Assembly: GCF_003576645.1 (NCBI RefSeq)
Contig: NC_044919.1
Span: 24,492,081-24,556,080 of the forward strand
Direction of reading: 5' to 3'
DNA from: Ipomoea triloba
Taxonomy: Eukaryota > Streptophyta > Magnoliopsida > Solanales > Convolvulaceae
Length of the DNA stretch: 64,000 nucleotides
Translations under genes and position numbers: made by a program
Part shown: positions 40,862-52,174 of the stretch, one piece after another
Position numbering within the stretch: position 1 is the first letter of the stretch
How the letters are laid out: each line of letters begins with the position of its first letter
The notes under the pieces: generated by a model
What the model was told of the DNA's origin: nothing
The model's database searches: none
What the model saw: the letters and a program-made list of their open reading frames with translations, nothing else

Positions 40862-43231
40862 ATGGATTCTGATCCATGGATTCGTTTCCCGACTTCTTCT
40901 CGGCGTCACCAATCTCGATCAGGTATTTTTGTGTTTGATTAAGCATTTGATTCGATTTCCCGGAATTTTGTTTGCGCGGAATTGAGAGAAAGTGAAAATT
41001 AGGATTTTCATGTATGTTCGTTGTTTTCAGCTACGTAGATATACAGAGGGAGTGAGTATGTGAGGAAGTTGAGTACAATCTGTTTTCTGTACAAGAAATG
41101 AAGAACCTAGGAATTGAAACTGTGTTGCTTTTGTGTTCTTATTGTTGTTTTCCAGTTTTCATCATCTTGGTTTGGTGGGAATTTTTTTTTAAGGATGCAA
41201 TTATAATTATTAGGACATTTGGTTGTTAAAATGCAAGCTTTTGCCTTTGGCTCACTCTTTTGTGTGTGTGTGTGTGTGTGTGGGTGGGGGTTACTTATGA
41301 AGCGAAAGCTAAAAGGATATTTGCGCTGAAGTCAAATGCTAATCTGTTTGTTTTCCACGAAAGTGAAAAAGTTTGAAAATTTTGATTTCTCTTTCTTTTT
41401 TTTTTTTTTTTTTTGAGAAACGATTTCTCTTTCTCATTTTGCAATATTTCTAGATTTGGTGAGTGAATTGTTTGAAATATGTTAAGAGTTTACTTCAGAA
41501 ATGATTTTTAGAGTTTGTAACTGGAAAACTAAGTGCCTTTTTTTTTTATAATATTTTTTTCATAGATATATATAACATAGGAGATGAGTATGAGGGCGAT
41601 GAGGAGACTAGGCCAGAGTTCATGTGCCCGTTCTGTGCTGAGGATTATGATGTTGTTGGCCTCTGCTGTCACATAGATGAAGAGCACACTATTGAAGCAA
41701 AGAATGGGGTATACTTTGCATCTCTATATGTTAATTTAATTGTACATTTTCATTTAGATATTATGCATAAATTTGGGGCTTCTTGAAAGTGTTGACCTGA
41801 TATTGTTCCATATAAGGAATTTCTGAACTTTATTAAGAAAAAAAGAACTAGTTGGGGTTCTCTTTCTCACTCCCATTTGCCCAAGGCATATAGGATTTCT
41901 TCTACATATTTTTATAGATAACTGGCTATACATTTTGCCATTTTGGTCAAGAAAGGCCTTAAAATGAGATGTTTAGTTCTACAATTGTTATTCTTGTTCT
42001 TTGCTTACAAGTTAGAAGGAAGTAATGTAAACTCCTTGAGGCTTTTTATTTACCAAATTGAATAGAAACTTAGCAAATTTGAGCACTGATCCATAAGGAA
42101 GAATTTAAATCTCAGAAGTGAAATTCTTGGACCTAATTTAGTCTGTAGCTTAGTACAATTTATAGAATTCCATGTTCTGCATATCTGGAAAGTGATCACT
42201 ACAACCACAACAAATTATGGGTATTGGGGTTTAGGGTTTAGGGTTTAGCGTAGTAGTAGGTTAATCTCCTTATGAAGCATTTTGCTTTGGTTTGATTCCC
42301 TTCTCCCGATAGCAAAAGAAATAAATTATGTGTATTGAACACGTCACTGTTAGTTTTCTTATATATTGTCTCAATCCTTTCGTAATGTTATTATGTTGAA
42401 TATGCAGGTGTGCCCAGTTTGTGGAACAAGGGTGGGGATGGATTTGGTTGGCCATATTACTATGCAACATGGAAGTCTTTTAAAAATATCCTTTATGATG
42501 TGAACATTCCTGGTCCTCAAATTTTTATTTTTTTATTTTTTTGTTTACATATTCTTGCTTCTTTTGTGTTATAATGATGATTTTAATGATGTGTAGGCAG
42601 TACTCTTAGGTGCTTCTTCTCCACCTTTCTTCTTTTTATTGTTTTTTCATCCTGATTCAATTTCTGGAATACACGCATATAAATTCAAAATTTTCCTTGA
42701 CTGAGATCACGTGCAGCGGAAAAGGAGATATCGTAGGGGTTCTAATTCAACACTTGCTCTTTTAAGGAGGGAGCTACGGGAAGGAAACCTGCAATCTTTC
42801 ATCGGGGGATCCTCATATTTGGGTTCTTTGACTACAGAAGCTGATCCTTTGTTATCATCTTTTATGTACCATCAGCCCCTAGTTGATGAACCTCCTGCAG
42901 TTCTTCAATCTCCTGCTGAAGACTGCTCAATGAAGGAAAGCTGTGTTGATGACTTTTCAGAAAGGTATTTCCTTATTATTATTGGTAAAATTTATGTTGC
43001 CGTTCCATCGATAATCATATTTCTTGATACCCAACAAATTAGTAGCACTTATGCGGTGATGATAACATAACATTCCATACGAGTGCATCACTGATTGCTG
43101 AGTTCTGGTTTTATGTGAACAGAAATACCCGTCCATCTCCAATATCTGAGAAGGACCAAGAAGAGAAGGCGAGGAAATGTGACTTTGTTCAATCGCTTGT
43201 GCTTTCTACTTTTCTCGATGATAACTTCTAA
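40862..43231 (+). CDS. Di19: Di19-family C2H2 zinc-finger protein
   Basis: Five exons: 40862-40922, 41566-41708, 42408-42485, 42711-42964, 43123-43231, giving 645 nt and 214 aa, within the family's usual 200-230. The start MDSDPWIRF is typical of Di19. Two atypical C2H2 fingers follow: C41-C44-H56-H61 (CPFCAEDYDVVGL..) and C70-C73-H84-H89 (CPVCGTRVGMDLVGH..). A basic KVQRKRRYRRGS nuclear signal lies at the exon 3-4 join, and the Di19_C region ends with VQSLVLSTFLDDNF, which resembles a leucine-rich export signal. Family members act as nuclear transcription factors in drought, salt and ABA responses and are phosphorylated by calcium-dependent kinases. Introns 1, 2 and 4 are GT-AG; intron 3 is AT-AC. 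All joins keep frame. Convergent with the DUF789 gene. Confidence 0.94.
42226..42248 (+). repeat. Short telomere-like repeat in Di19 intron 2
   Basis: Three TTTAGGG-type units in a row. Interstitial telo-box motifs are common in plant 5' regions; here it is inside an intron, 160 bp before exon 3. Confidence 0.85.
42486..42710 (+). other. U12-type AT-AC intron (Di19 intron 3)
   Basis: The 225-nt intron starts ATATCCTTT, a perfect U12 donor, carries TTCCTTGAC as branch site with the branch A at 42700, and ends in AC at 42710, ten bases further. Removing it joins LLK to VQRKRRYRRG in frame, giving the expected Di19 sequence. No GT donor near the exon end gives this join. Spliced by the minor spliceosome. 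Confidence 0.92.
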
Positions 43232-43353
43232 GCAAAATTTGGTTTTAGTTTTTACTCTACTAGTGATGTTGGGGAGAGAGCTATGAGGATGAAGAAGCGG
43301 TAAGACTTGTAATAGCTAGTAGTTTTGGCTCTATGTTGTATGTGGAGCTATTA

Positions 43354-43390
<37 letters not shown>

Positions 43391-44447
43391 GAATGTGGAA
43401 TGTGGTCAAGTCCTCTGCTACCAAAGTAATAAAATTTAAGTTGCTGGTTCGATCAGGAAGATTACTTCGATAAGTAGGTTGATATTAACTATATAACGAT
43501 TTTTATAAATAGGTGGACATTAACCAAAGTAGGACATTAATCATATAACGATATTCTTTCATGGTAAGTTACGGTGTCATGATTTGAATTTGAATTGATC
43601 AAAGTGCTAAACTTGATGGTGTCATGTTTTGAGTTCGAATTGATCATTTTTTGAATTTGAATTGATCAAAGGGCTAAACTTAATAGTGTCATGTTTTGAA
43701 GTCGAATTGATCAAAGGGCTAAAACTCGATCGACTCAGTTGATGCCCAACAAAATGAACCTTCGCCCAAAAAATAGTGAGATTTAGGTTTGAGAATATGG
43801 GGAAACGAGAGAAAAAAATGCCCAACAAACGAGATTTAGGTGTGTGTGAGAGAGAGATTGGTAAAGCTTAAAACGCTGCTGTATTTAATTTATTTGTATG
43901 GCATCAAATCAATGCAATGGTATTACATTTTAACAGAAATTTAAAGCAATGGTGTTATAAAAAAAAATTCCACCAAGCAAATGACAATCTGATGCAAATT
44001 GTTAGCCAAAGAACTGAATTAAAACACATGATTTGGTAAGTATGACATAATTCTAGAAGCTGTTTTATAATAATAATAATGATAATAATAATACAAGTCA
44101 AACAGAAGTTTACAAATAAGGCCAGCTCCTCCCTCATTATCAGAAGATATCAACCCTATTAGTTGATCAACTTAAAGTTACAAACAAAAAGCCAACATGA
44201 CAATAATCACAATGAAACATAATTATCCTATGATACCACCATAGGGTGAGAGTTATAATTCCTGCATTTTCTTTTGTTGTTGACAAAAACAAATATGGAC
44301 TGTCAAAATACTGCATTGTCATTCTTGACCGAGCTAAGAAGCGCAAGCCATTATGACAACCATATTTAAGTATGGCTTGAGTCAATGAGCAGGCCGAAAC
44401 GATCTCCTAGTGGAGGAGCTTAGAGAGTGTTGATTAAGTCTGAACAT
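43232..44447. other. Intergenic region between two convergent genes
   Basis: Holds the Di19 3' UTR (possible AATAAA near 43427), three partial repeats of GAATTGATCAAAGGGCTAAA-type sequence (43590-43725), and the DUF789 3' UTR on the other strand. No further gene seen. Confidence 0.6.
43348..43390. repeat. (TTA)n microsatellite
   Basis: About 14 units within the presumed Di19 3' region; an AATAAA signal follows at 43427. Confidence 0.93.
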
Positions 44448-46837
44448 TCACCTAAAGTATGTGTTGCGTGAAAGAAAGAACCTGTAATCAGGATGGTTTA
44501 CTTGCAACAGTCGGAGCCACCTGTCAGCTTCTCGTAAAAGAGAGTTGACCCTTTGAGATTCATATGTTTCACTGGGAAACCAGAATGAAACTTTGAACTT
44601 GTAAGAAGCCAGGCCAAAACTTGGGAGTGAGAGCTTCATGGGCATGCCATTATCATGCATTCCCCTAGTAGTACTTGATCCATGATTATGCAGCAAGTCA
44701 TTTCTCGTACCTGGGTAAATAGAATCGTATATGAGCAACAACCACCTAGCCTCCTTTATTTAAGGTTCGGGAACAAATGATGAGGTGAAAAACTTACTAC
44801 TCTCAGCTTGCGTTGAAAGGGAATGGAATGTCAAGAAGCAAGCATCCAGACTTTGCAAAGTTGGACCTATAGGTATCCGGTATATTGGGTACCTTAAAAA
44901 TCAGAACAAGAAATTGTTTTCAGTTTGAAATTTCTACAATGTACTCTGCATATCTATCAAATCCGAGGGGCCAAGTAGTTACCAAGCCACAGAAATCCAA
45001 CTTGAGGGTGCCAGGTCACAACTCCTATATGTCTTCAGGTCAGGAAATTGAGATGCAAGACTTGAGATCTGTTATACACAGAAAAATGTGTAACTCTTTC
45101 ACATGCTCAAATAAAGATTCACTAATCCCCTACAGCTAAGAATACTTGCCTTGTCAGTCAAAGGTTGACGATTCTGTGGTGGGTTTTGTTCCAAGAACTC
45201 AAATATAAGTAGACCCGGAGGATTACTTGTCTCATTCTCATCAGCCAATGATTCCATGAACCCATCATTTCTTAGTGACAGTTTATTAAATCCATTTGCA
45301 GTTGCATTCATAAGATTCTGCTGATTCTGCTTTCCCTTAATACTGTTGGCTCCTCTACCTGCCACGTATTCACTACCATCATCGCTACTTGTCTCCCTGT
45401 AAGAGTCACCATCACTTTCCTCACCTGGTCTCCTGTAACCAAATCAGCCAAAAGCAATAAGGATGTAATTGGTGCATATTAAAATCTAAAGTTTAAATCC
45501 AAGATAACATCCCATTTATAATGCAGACATGATGCCACACTATCTGAAAATTGGCGCCCTTAAAAGGTAAAGTTACAAGTTAAAACTGTAAGCTCTAATA
45601 CTAAATGATGAACTAGCACATAGCTGACACAAACAGGGGACTTCCCAGCTACAGCTTGTTCGATAAGGATATGTGTGACAAATAAATGCTAGCAAAAAGG
45701 ACAGCCATCAAAATACCTTCCTCATACTTCAGTTAAGTTGCTTACAGACCTGAGAAATTCTATTTACATATAAAGCAGTGGTAGAACAGTTCTCCAAAAC
45801 CAATTAAGCATGCATACTAATTTTGTCTTAACTGATTAAAGATGAAACACCCTACACATACAGATCATAGCAGCCAATACAGGAATAATTTTAAGGGCTT
45901 ATGCATCTCATGCAGTTAACGAAAAAATTTTCATTCAAGTAGTAAGCAGCATATATAGCTTACCGTGGACCCACAATATGCCTGGCTGGGTCTATATACA
46001 GTTGAATCCCAGACAAGTACGGCACATAATACTGAACTACAGAATCACTCTCATTCAAAACAAGAGGAACTCCGGCTCCATACGCACTCCACTCCTTGAA
46101 TGATTCCCAAAGATCATCCAAAATGAAGTAGGGACCTAAATCACCACCATGATTTCTCAATGATTTCATGCTTGTCTGCACATTTCCAAATGTTCCATGT
46201 TGATTTCATCTATGGAAGAATTTAAAAACTTGAAATTTAACATTTTTGACAAGATACATGTGGAAAGTAATCTTAACAAAACAGAACAGTATAAACTGGA
46301 TAGCTATCAACACAGGGAGAGTGATTTGAGCAATACAGGCCCAAAATCTATGCTCTCTATGCTTAATGTGGTTTGGCAAAGCAAATATAGATCACTATTG
46401 AAAGCATTAACAGCTAAATACTCAAACTGTTAGAAAAATACATTGAAATCAATAAAATTTAGAATAATGGTTGAAGTTAATTACAGTAATATACACCACT
46501 TAAAATATCACTAAGAAGTGAAAAAAAAAAAAACAAAGTTCCTTGTAGTTAAAACATTCCCCTTCAATACCTTAGAGAGAAGCTGAGCTGGAACTTTAGG
46601 AGTTGTATACTCCAGGAAGCGATCCAAATTCGTGGAAAACGACGCCGTTGTGGAAGGCGTGGTGGTAGTGGTGGTGGCGGTCGATGTTGACGATGCTCCA
46701 TCGTCAGAGTCCGCAGTTCTTTTGTCGGATTTGGACTTTGCAGCGGCTTGCATTTGCTGCTGCTGCCGCCTCATCGCTGGCGGGCAATAAAACCGATTCT
46801 CCCCTCCTCCATTGCTTCTTCTCCGATTGACCGACAT
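44448..46837 (-). CDS. DUF789 family protein
   Basis: Six exons on the minus strand: 46837-46571, 46175-45964, 45432-45150, 45068-44983, 44892-44798, 44710-44448, giving 1206 nt and 401 aa. Residues 14-22 have ENRFYCPPA, then a Gln-rich and Ser/Thr-rich tract. The DUF789 core follows: [111 protein letters not shown]. The C-terminus has a [15 protein letters not shown] motif. Function of the family is unknown; it is conserved across land plants. An in-frame Met 20 codons upstream (46897) is possible; the start at 46837 was chosen because it fits the family. Intron 3 has a GC donor. Confidence 0.92.
45069..45149 (-). other. GC-AG intron in the DUF789 gene
   Basis: The exon ends AAG and the intron begins GCAAGT, the strong form of the GC donor, and ends ATAACAG. 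Splicing here joins DK to [12 protein letters not shown] in frame, which matches the conserved family sequence. Reading through instead gives a stop after about 17 codons. 81 nt long. Confidence 0.88.
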
Positions 46838-47267
46838 TGCACCCAATTTTTGTGTTGTTTCTCCAAAGACCCGAATTTGAAATTCAGTAGAAAGCAAGCT
46901 CGAAGGTTTTGTTTGTCGTATATATGTTGATTAGAATTTGGCGTTATATATATGTTCGGTAGTGTGTTCTTGTGAATTAGATCGAAGGGCTAGGGTTTCT
47001 ATTAAAGGGTTTTACGAGAGATTTAGGATTTTTGGTTGATCGTTGCGTGAGCCAGGAAAACACGGAGTCTAGCGAAACGGAGATTGAAAAGGAGGTGAGC
47101 TTTCACCTCTGCTTCCATGGACCATCTTCCACACAATTCTAACCAATTAGTGGTGGGACTACTTTGCCCCTCAACTTTCTGCTATACACATTTCCACCCC
47201 AATTTCTTTTTTAAATTACATTTGTGGAGTGTTTGACTGTTTGGTTTGCATGAATTGTAATATCAAT
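46838..47267. promoter_or_regulatory. DUF789 gene upstream region
   Basis: Holds the 5' leader and promoter of the minus-strand gene. A TATATA-type stretch lies at 46919-46954 and is a plausible TATA region. Nothing else recognised. Confidence 0.4.
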
Positions 47268-47281
47268 GTAATTTCATGAAT

Positions 47282-47454
47282 AACCCAATGGAGTAGCTCA
47301 AGTGGCAAGTGAGCTCTTTTTGTGGGGGGGTTCAATTTCCACAAGTGATGATTCCCCTTGGGCAGCTCCTGTGCCTCTCGGAGCAAACATGGGTGGACCT
47401 CGGACCGTTAAACGGACAAAGAGAAAGACCCTGAAAATTTACCAAAAAAAAAAA
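47282..47454 (+). mobile_element. Full-length tRNA-derived SINE
   Basis: 173 bp with a tRNA-like head: A-box-like TAGCTCAAGTGGC (47293) and B-box-like GGTTCAATTTCC (47329), an unrelated body containing GGTGGACCTCGGACCG, and a 3' A-run. Flanked by a perfect 14-bp target duplication GTAATTTCATGAAT (47268-47281 and 47455-47468). A truncated relative is at 36949. Confidence 0.93.
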
Positions 47455-47639
47455 GTAATTTCATGAATTATAAAATTACATTATTTAGTTAAAGAAAATT
47501 ACAATTCAATCCCTCAATTCAATAAATTAGAATTCATAGCCCCCTCTCCTTCCCCCTCTTGATTTAGAATGCAGCAGTGGAAAGGAAGGGAAAAAAAGAA
47601 AGAAGAAAAATACAATTTTACCCTTGATTATTATTAGAA

Positions 47640-48116
47640 TTAGTTCTACCTGAGGTCCCTTGTTTTTTGTGATAATTTTAAATTTAGTCTCAGACTATCG
47701 TTTTTGCCATTTAACATCCCAATCTATTATTTTTAGACACTTTTAGTCATTCTCACGACTTTACCTATTTTTAATAAGGGTATTTTTGTCTCTTTATATT
47801 TTACTTTTGTTATTTTTTTTTAGTTTCAACCGGTTTAATTGGTTTAGGACTTTACTAAAAACCGTTGAAAAATATGGTTACTAAAAAAAGAAGTTACCTA
47901 AAGTCCTAAACCAATTAAAACGGTTGAAATCAAAAAAATAACAAAAGAAAAAATATGAAAAGACAAAAAAATGTCTTTACTAAAGATATGAAAAGTAATG
48001 AGAAGGACTAAACGTGTCCAAAAATAATAAGTTGGATGTCAAATAACAAAAACAATAGTTTGAGACTAAATTTACAATTTACACAAAAAACAAATGACAT
48101 CTAGTGTAATTAACTC

Positions 48117-48118
<2 letters not shown>
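47640..48118. mobile_element. Fold-back element with about 220-bp inverted arms
   Basis: Left arm AGTTCTACCTGAGG..TTTTTTGTG..AATTTAGTCTCA and right arm TGAGACTAAATTT..CACAAAAAAC..AACTC are inverted with moderate divergence. The centre has the inverted pair TTGGTTTAGGACTTTA/TAAAGTCCTAAACCAA. No target duplication seen. Non-coding. Confidence 0.7.

Positions 48119-48171
<53 letters not shown>
48119..48171. repeat. (TTA)n microsatellite
   Basis: About 17 units, directly right of the fold-back element. Confidence 0.95.
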
Positions 48172-48436
48172 CACACGAGAACATTTTAGTCTTTATATCA
48201 CACAAGGACATAAATTCTTAAAAATTTCTATTCTTCCTTACCAATTTAAATTCCTATTTTATTCAAACATTTTTTTTTCTCATGGAATTACAAATTTTTT
48301 CCATATTAATTCTCTCACTCCAACCAAATCTCCTGTTATTTTGAATTTGAAATAATTAAACTTTTAATCATATATATGATATGAACTCACCAATTTCTCA
48401 ATAATTAGCGCCTTCGCTTTAGAGATTTAGGTTAAC

Positions 48437-48530
48437 AATGAAGTGATACATTTTCCTTTCAGAAAAAAAATGAAGTGATACATTTTCCTTTCAGAAACAA
48501 AAAAATAAATAAAAATGAAGTGATACATTT
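48437..48530 (+). repeat. Three imperfect tandem copies of a ~35-bp unit
   Basis: Units contain TGAAGTGATACATTTT; the first two continue with CCTTTCAGAAA. Probably slippage-derived. Confidence 0.85.
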
Positions 48531-49169
48531 TTGTCACCCAATTGATGGGCTCGTTAGATGACCACATGTGAAAATGTGACTTCACAATTATATTTTAATG
48601 GTATTTTGTATTACCTTCAACTTAACACCTTTAATCATTTTATGGGGTATAATAGATTAATAAGATTGGTGTGGCAATATTAACCACCTTCACTTTTGGA
48701 ACCTAAGTTAATAGTACATGATGTATGTGGTAGTTTTAGTGCACCCGTTGATGTAGTTGTTTTAACGTACTATGTTTAATTTAAAAACAAAATAGTAGTT
48801 TGTAGTCTTTAAAACATTTTGATGCTGTAAATCTTGATAGCTCTCAAAGCCACCTCTTACAACAACTTTATTGTTGACTAATTTAAACTCTTTCCAAAAA
48901 TAAACTAAAAATCAAATCGCATTTTGTAACAATCCTTATTTATTTAAAAATTGAAATATCAAATTTCTCAAGAACCAAGTCCTGCTTTATAGTTGTTAAG
49001 GTTAATAAGATGAGAATTGAACTGATAATAATTAATGACTTTATTCTATATGGACATTTCTATGAGATTCTCTTAAGATATTTAATTGTCAAGCATTTTA
49101 AAACACTAGAAAGGTTTTAGAGAAGTCTTCATGTATTGTGTACATGATCTTGTCAAGCGTGTATGGTAA
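48531..49169. other. AT-rich intergenic DNA, no feature recognised
   Basis: No long open frame and no repeat that I can pair elsewhere in the window. Confidence 0.5.
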
Positions 49170-49409
49170 ATTATTGTGTGGACCATAGTCTGCACAACTA
49201 TGTGGATCATGAATGCAATATATCTTTTTAATATATTAAAAGTACATTATTTCTGTACTGAATGTACATTATTTGATAATATATAAAAAAAATCATGTAC
49301 TTTCAAATAATGTACTTTATGTATACAAATAATGTATTTTTAATATATTAAAAATGTACTTTTTATTTATAGTTCACACAAATATGTGGACCATGGTCTA
49401 TAGAATAAT
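49170..49409. mobile_element. MITE of the ATTATTGTGTGGACC family, copy 2
   Basis: 240 bp. Left end ATTATTGTGTGGACCATAG, right end ACCATGGTCTATAGAATAAT, with palindromic TTTTTAATATATTAAAA-type sequences inside. Same family as 37476. Confidence 0.7.
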
Positions 49410-50416
49410 GATTGAGTATGTATTCATTGCCATGTGTGTAGTGGTATTTAAAGAGTTTTTTCGCACTTTTGGTCCCACGAGTATTGTGTCACTAACAATG
49501 TTTCTCCACTACTTTTAAAACTTGTATAATTGATCCATGACTATTATTTTCTTAGCACAAATGGTCCTTATGGTGCATTCTCTGTCTATTTTTCACTAGA
49601 AAAAACTACTCTCCTTTATAGTAGGGTTAAAACTGTCCTTTTCTTTTACCCACTAGTGACCATTTAAAAAAAAAAAAACCCTTAAACACAATGCATCAAT
49701 TTCTCTCATCTTTACCAATTTCACTCTCCACACTCTTGAACCCTAACCTAAATCCAATTTGAAATTAACCCACCTCAACGCATTGATATTCGAATGAGAT
49801 TTCATGCTTTTGATTAGTTTGAGGAAGGCTCATAATATTCAAGTTCTCCAAAACAAAAATAGAAGAATGAGTTCGCATAATTTGAGAAGTGATTCAAAAA
49901 TATTTGCTATATAGTAAGTTTTTGATGTCTAAACTATTAATTTTAAGTATATTTGTGTCTATATGCATGTGTAGTTTATATGTGTGTATGTTAGTATGGT
50001 GCTTTTGCAATGCTAGTATTTTTGTTGTGTCTTTGGAGTTTTTCGCACTATGTTTACATAAAGTATATTTTGCTATCTTGGTTTATACTTAATGTTTATA
50101 TAGTGTTCATATCATGATATATTAGTTTATTATGCTATGTTCATATAGAATTGTATTGTAGTATTGTTGTTGTTATGTGGGGATAAGAAATCCCTTACTA
50201 TAATGTTTACTTTTATCATGTGGCATGAACTTTCATAATTTCAAGACCCAATGTAATAGACGGGGACCATGTGCTGATGCTAGTTATTCATGTGTTATTC
50301 CTATGTTAGTTATTCTTGTGCTGATGGGGACCACTTTCAACTATCAAATGGTTTTCCTGTGTATAATTACAGTTAGTTATTCTTGCAATTTGATTATTGT
50401 ATTTATAATTCAGGTG

Positions 50417-51180
50417 ATAAAGGTAGTGAGGGTGATGTGGGAAATGATGGACAGCTAGAGAACTATAGTGACAGTGAAAGGGATGGTATGACATCAAATA
50501 CAAATGATTTTGAATTTGATTAGAATGTTGATTCCATAGTTGAGTTTGGTGGGGTTGAAGGTAATTTTAATAAATCAGTTGGTGTGAATAGTTAGGAGAG
50601 AAATTTGGATGAACCTAATCTATATGATGATGGATTATTAAAAGACTTAGATAGTGATGCGGTGGTGGGGGGGGGGGGTAAGTGGCTTGTTTTTAGTGCA
50701 TCTTCTGATATGAAAGAGCCCAATTTTATCATATAATTGACTTTTGCTAGCAAATAAGAGTTTAAGGAGGCAGTCACCAATTATGCATTTAACAATGAAA
50801 AGGATATAAAAATTGTAAAGAATGACAAAAAGAGATTAATTGTGAAATGTAGGCATACTATCTGTTCTTAGACAACATCTCTAAGAAAGCAACAAAATTC
50901 ATTATCTTGGAGCATCCTTAGATTGATAGATAAACATGATGGTTGTTGTTGGAGTTTTGAGAATTCAAGAGCAACTTCAATTGTGGTTGCAAAGTGGTGG
51001 AGTAAAGAGATTGCACTCCATGATAATTGTAAAATCGGAGGACCTTAGATGTCATTAACTCATAATTGTAAAATGAAAGACTTTAGGCAAAGGTGTGTAA
51101 AAATGAAAGGTTTCATATTAGTACACATCAAGCATATAAAGCAATGAAGAAAACAAAAATTCAAATAAGGAGTAATTAAG
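50417..51180 (+). pseudogene. MULE transposase N-terminal part
   Basis: With stops and shifts, the plus strand reads an acidic leader (SDSERDGM..) and then the MuDR N-terminal domain: EFKEAVTNYAFNNEKDIKIV and KNDKKRLIVKC. A run of nine or more G at about 50668 and several in-frame stops make it non-functional. It is separated from the catalytic part by the MITE at 51203. Confidence 0.75.
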
Positions 51181-51202
51181 AGGATAATTTCAAAAAGATT
51201 TA

Positions 51203-52174
51203 GGGGGGTGTATTCAATCAAGACTTTTAAATACTTTTAAAATGATGGATTTTAATTGACTTTTGTTGAGTTTTTGTAAACTTTTCTAGAATCTTTTAAA
51301 CTTTTATCAACTTTGTAACAGTTTATAAATATCCGTACAACAAACATTTATAAACTTTTAAAAACTTTTTCATATTAAAAAGTCTACAAAAATCATTAAA
51401 AACTCAAATTGAATACACCCTCACAAACATTCCATAACTTCTATTAATATATTATTTATAGTTTTCTTACAAAAGTATACTTTTGTAAATCATAAATAAA
51501 TTAATGCATTGTAAAAAAATAAAAAATAAATATTGATTGTCAAAAACAGAGTATATTAATCTCTCAAAAAAATCAACTTAACACAAATACATATATTAAT
51601 AATTAATTAACATACAATTATATTAAATTATATTAATTAAATAAAAATTATAAAATATAAACTATATTTTTAAACAAAATATTTATGTATTTTGAAAAAA
51701 AATAGTTATGTTGTTGTTGCTGTTCGCAGCACAAATTTGCTGCAAACAACAGCAAGCTTAATTTGCTGCGATTGCAACATTTTTTTTCTCTGAATATTTT
51801 GAAACGTACCGTAAAATTGATGAAAAATTCTTCTGGTTTAGATAGAGAAAAAAAGTCTGAAGAGAATGTTGAAAAGTTTGGGGTTGGAGGGTCGGATTTC
51901 ATCTATTTATATTAATGAAGAAAAAGTTTACACAAATCCTATTTTGACAGAATCTATGAAAGCTATAACTTTTTGAATACCAGTAGACTTTTAAATACTC
52001 TATAAAAGTCTAAATCGAATACCAGTATACTTTTAAAGAGTTTTGAAAAGTCTGGATCCATTACCGGTAGACTTTTAAAGATTATTTAAAAGTCTAAATT
52101 GAATACCGCCAAACTTTTAAAGTTAGTAAAAATTTTTAAAAGTTTATGAAAGTCATGATTGAATTACACCCCCC
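51203..52174. mobile_element. Tourist-like MITE inside the Mutator transposase
   Basis: 972 bp, ends GGGGGGTGTATTCAATC and GATTGAATTACACCCCCC, with TTA duplicated at 51200-51202 and 52175-52177. The interior has many AGTCTxxAAA/ACTTTTAAA words in both orientations and can fold. PIF/Harbinger-type by its ends and duplication. Confidence 0.92.

Noticed and set aside
44885..45139. 84-codon plus frame
   Set aside because: Antisense to exons 4 and 5 of the DUF789 gene, whose coding strand is well supported.
46197..46433. 78-codon plus frame
   Set aside because: Lies in intron 1 of the minus-strand DUF789 gene; no domain.
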